DNA from: Nannocystis sp.
Lineage (GTDB): Bacteria; Myxococcota_A; Polyangia; Nannocystales; Nannocystaceae
Length of the DNA stretch: 64,000 nucleotides
NCBI RefSeq assembly: GCF_016714285.1
Contig: NZ_JADJNN010000001.1
Span: forward strand, 124,001-188,000
Reading direction: 5' to 3'
The position numbers and the translations under genes were made by a program. Shown piece after piece: positions 62,092 through 64,000 of the stretch (position 1 is the first letter of the stretch; each line of letters starts with the position of its first letter). Under the pieces are notes generated by a model. That model worked only from the letters and a program-made list of their open reading frames with translations. It was not told where the DNA came from and searched no databases.

Positions 62092-62172
62092 GGGTCCGTC
62101 GGGTCCGGGTGGCTCGTCGGGTCCGGGTGGCTCGTCGGGTCCGGGTGGCTCGTCGGGTCCGTCGGGTCCGTC
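62092..62172 (+). repeat. 18-bp tandem repeat after the hydrolase stop codon
   Basis: Three exact copies of GGGTCCGGGTGGCTCGTC (62101-62154), flanked by the related 9-bp unit GGGTCCGTC (one copy before, two after). It begins 4 nt after the hydrolase stop. Confidence 0.95.
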
Positions 62173-62219
62173 TTGTCGCTCTGGCCCGTCGATCCAAGCT
62201 GTCCCGAGAGACAGCAAGG

Positions 62220-62255
62220 CGAAAGGCCCGCAGCTCTCGAGCGGCGGGCCTTTCG
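62220..62255. terminator. Bidirectional intrinsic terminator between hydrolase and tRNA-Met
   Basis: CGAAAGGCCCGC (62220-62231) and GCGGGCCTTTCG (62244-62255), a perfect 12-bp stem with a 12-nt loop. It lies just downstream of the tRNA 3' end on the minus strand and downstream of the hydrolase on the plus strand. Confidence 0.85.
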
Positions 62256-62256
62256 G

Positions 62257-62333
<77 letters not shown>

Positions 62334-62594
62334 GGAGGGAGACGGTGGGTATCTCATCCGGGGCGAGCAAGTCAACAGGGCAGGGGGCTGTGGCGCCTGC
62401 GGACCGCGTTGCGAGCGACGTGACCTTTGGTGCGTGATGCCGGCGCAGGGGGGCCCTGGGTCGCGTCTGCGGGTGGCTGTGAGTCATCGCAGGTGCCCTC
62501 GCGGTGCGCACGCGAGGCCCCGCGTGATAGGTGATCAAAAGCGCCTTGGGCGGCCGTCTCGCTCGCCCTGGCCCCAGGAAAGGACCCGTAGACC

Positions 62595-63773
<1,179 letters not shown>

Positions 63774-63812
63774 GCCGGACTTGCCACGAGAGGGCCAGGA
63801 AAGGAACCCGCG

Positions 63813-64000
63813 ATGAGCGACACACTCGAGAACATCACCACGATCGGCGTGCTGGGGGCCGGACAGATGGGGGCGGGCATCGCCCAGGTGGCGGCGCAGG
63901 GCGGCTTCACCGTGCTGCTCGCTGACGTCAGCCAGGCGCGGGCCGACGCGGGCAAGGCGGGCATCGCCAAGCAGCTCGGCCGGCTGGTCGAGAAGGGCAA
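63813..64000 (+). CDS. 3-hydroxybutyryl-CoA (3-hydroxyacyl-CoA) dehydrogenase, 5' part only
   Basis: The gene runs off the window after 62 codons. The NAD-binding fold ITTIGVLGAGQMGAGIAQVAAQGGFTVLLADVS is diagnostic of the FadB-N/Hbd family. Start ATG 63813 with AAGGAA upstream, 39 nt after the thiolase. Confidence 0.93.
   Translation, partial: MSDTLENITTIGVLGAGQMGAGIAQVAAQGGFTVLLADVSQARADAGKAGIAKQLGRLVEKG

Overview
The window is GC-rich bacterial chromosome that reads like a predatory or gliding myxobacterium of the Nannocystis/Plesiocystis/Enhygromyxa type (Myxococcota). This assignment is an inference. It rests on strong GC bias at third codon positions, many secreted lipoproteins with Ser/Thr/Gly-rich linkers, DUF4215 and thrombospondin type-3 cysteine repeats, an Agl/Tol-like motor operon, a small ribbon-helix-helix protein of a type I associate with myxobacteria, and a b'/b ATP synthase operon. 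There are 55 protein-coding loci, one of them frameshifted and two cut by the window edges, plus one tRNA. I see no insertion sequence, prophage or CRISPR array.

Layout. 1-9244: a truncated VIT/VWA protein, an atypical DAHP synthase, an MCE protein with a Cys-rich insertion, a CarH-like B12 photoreceptor regulator divergent from a TIGR01777 epimerase, then a hotdog thioesterase and a ThDP 2-hydroxyacyl-CoA-lyase-like enzyme. 9257-12414 (minus): a three-gene group of Cys-rich lipoprotein, a fusion of PqqD/RRE-like, flavin decarboxylase and thiol-methyltransferase-like domains, and an FG-GAP lipoprotein. 12516-18825: citrate synthase, a DUF167-lipoprotein fusion coupled to a D-threonine-aldolase-like enzyme, and a glycine-rich lipoprotein. 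18959-23607 (minus): sdhCAB and an FHA protein. 24048-30388: the F1 part of ATP synthase with two b-type stalks but no a or c subunit. 30546-38395: a DUF4215 lipoprotein, SppA, an OB-fold/DEDDy exonuclease and a penicillin-acylase-family lipoprotein.

38409-42897 (minus) is a compact cysteine operon: Rrf2 regulator, CysK, an E1-like ThiF/MoeB protein, a CysO-type sulfur carrier, CysM, a Mec-type JAMM protease and an M15-like peptidase, linked by GTGA overlaps. It encodes carrier-bound cysteine synthesis together with a conventional O-acetylserine route. 43281-44885 holds EF-P and its lysyl-ligase EpmA. 45191-53165 is an envelope operon: TPR lipoprotein, TonB-like protein, ExbB, two ExbD and a 1336-aa TSP3 lipoprotein. 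53273-62087 holds a eukaryote-like cyclophilin, an EEP-family lipoprotein, an epimerase, a secreted trypsin-like protease, two hydrolases, an RHH protein, a frameshifted TetR gene, a DksA-like protein and an Lgt-like protein. The end has tRNA-Met(CAU), an acetyl-CoA acetyltransferase and the start of a 3-hydroxyacyl-CoA dehydrogenase.

The strongest candidate for something undescribed is the tri-domain fusion at 10492-11985 with its two lipoprotein neighbours, which looks like a peptide or thiol modification system. Other loci worth a second look are the Cys-to-Asp DAHP synthase, the MCE protein with a Cys-rich insertion, the DUF167-lipoprotein fusion, the Lgt homologue missing conserved residues, and short tandem repeats placed just after stop codons.
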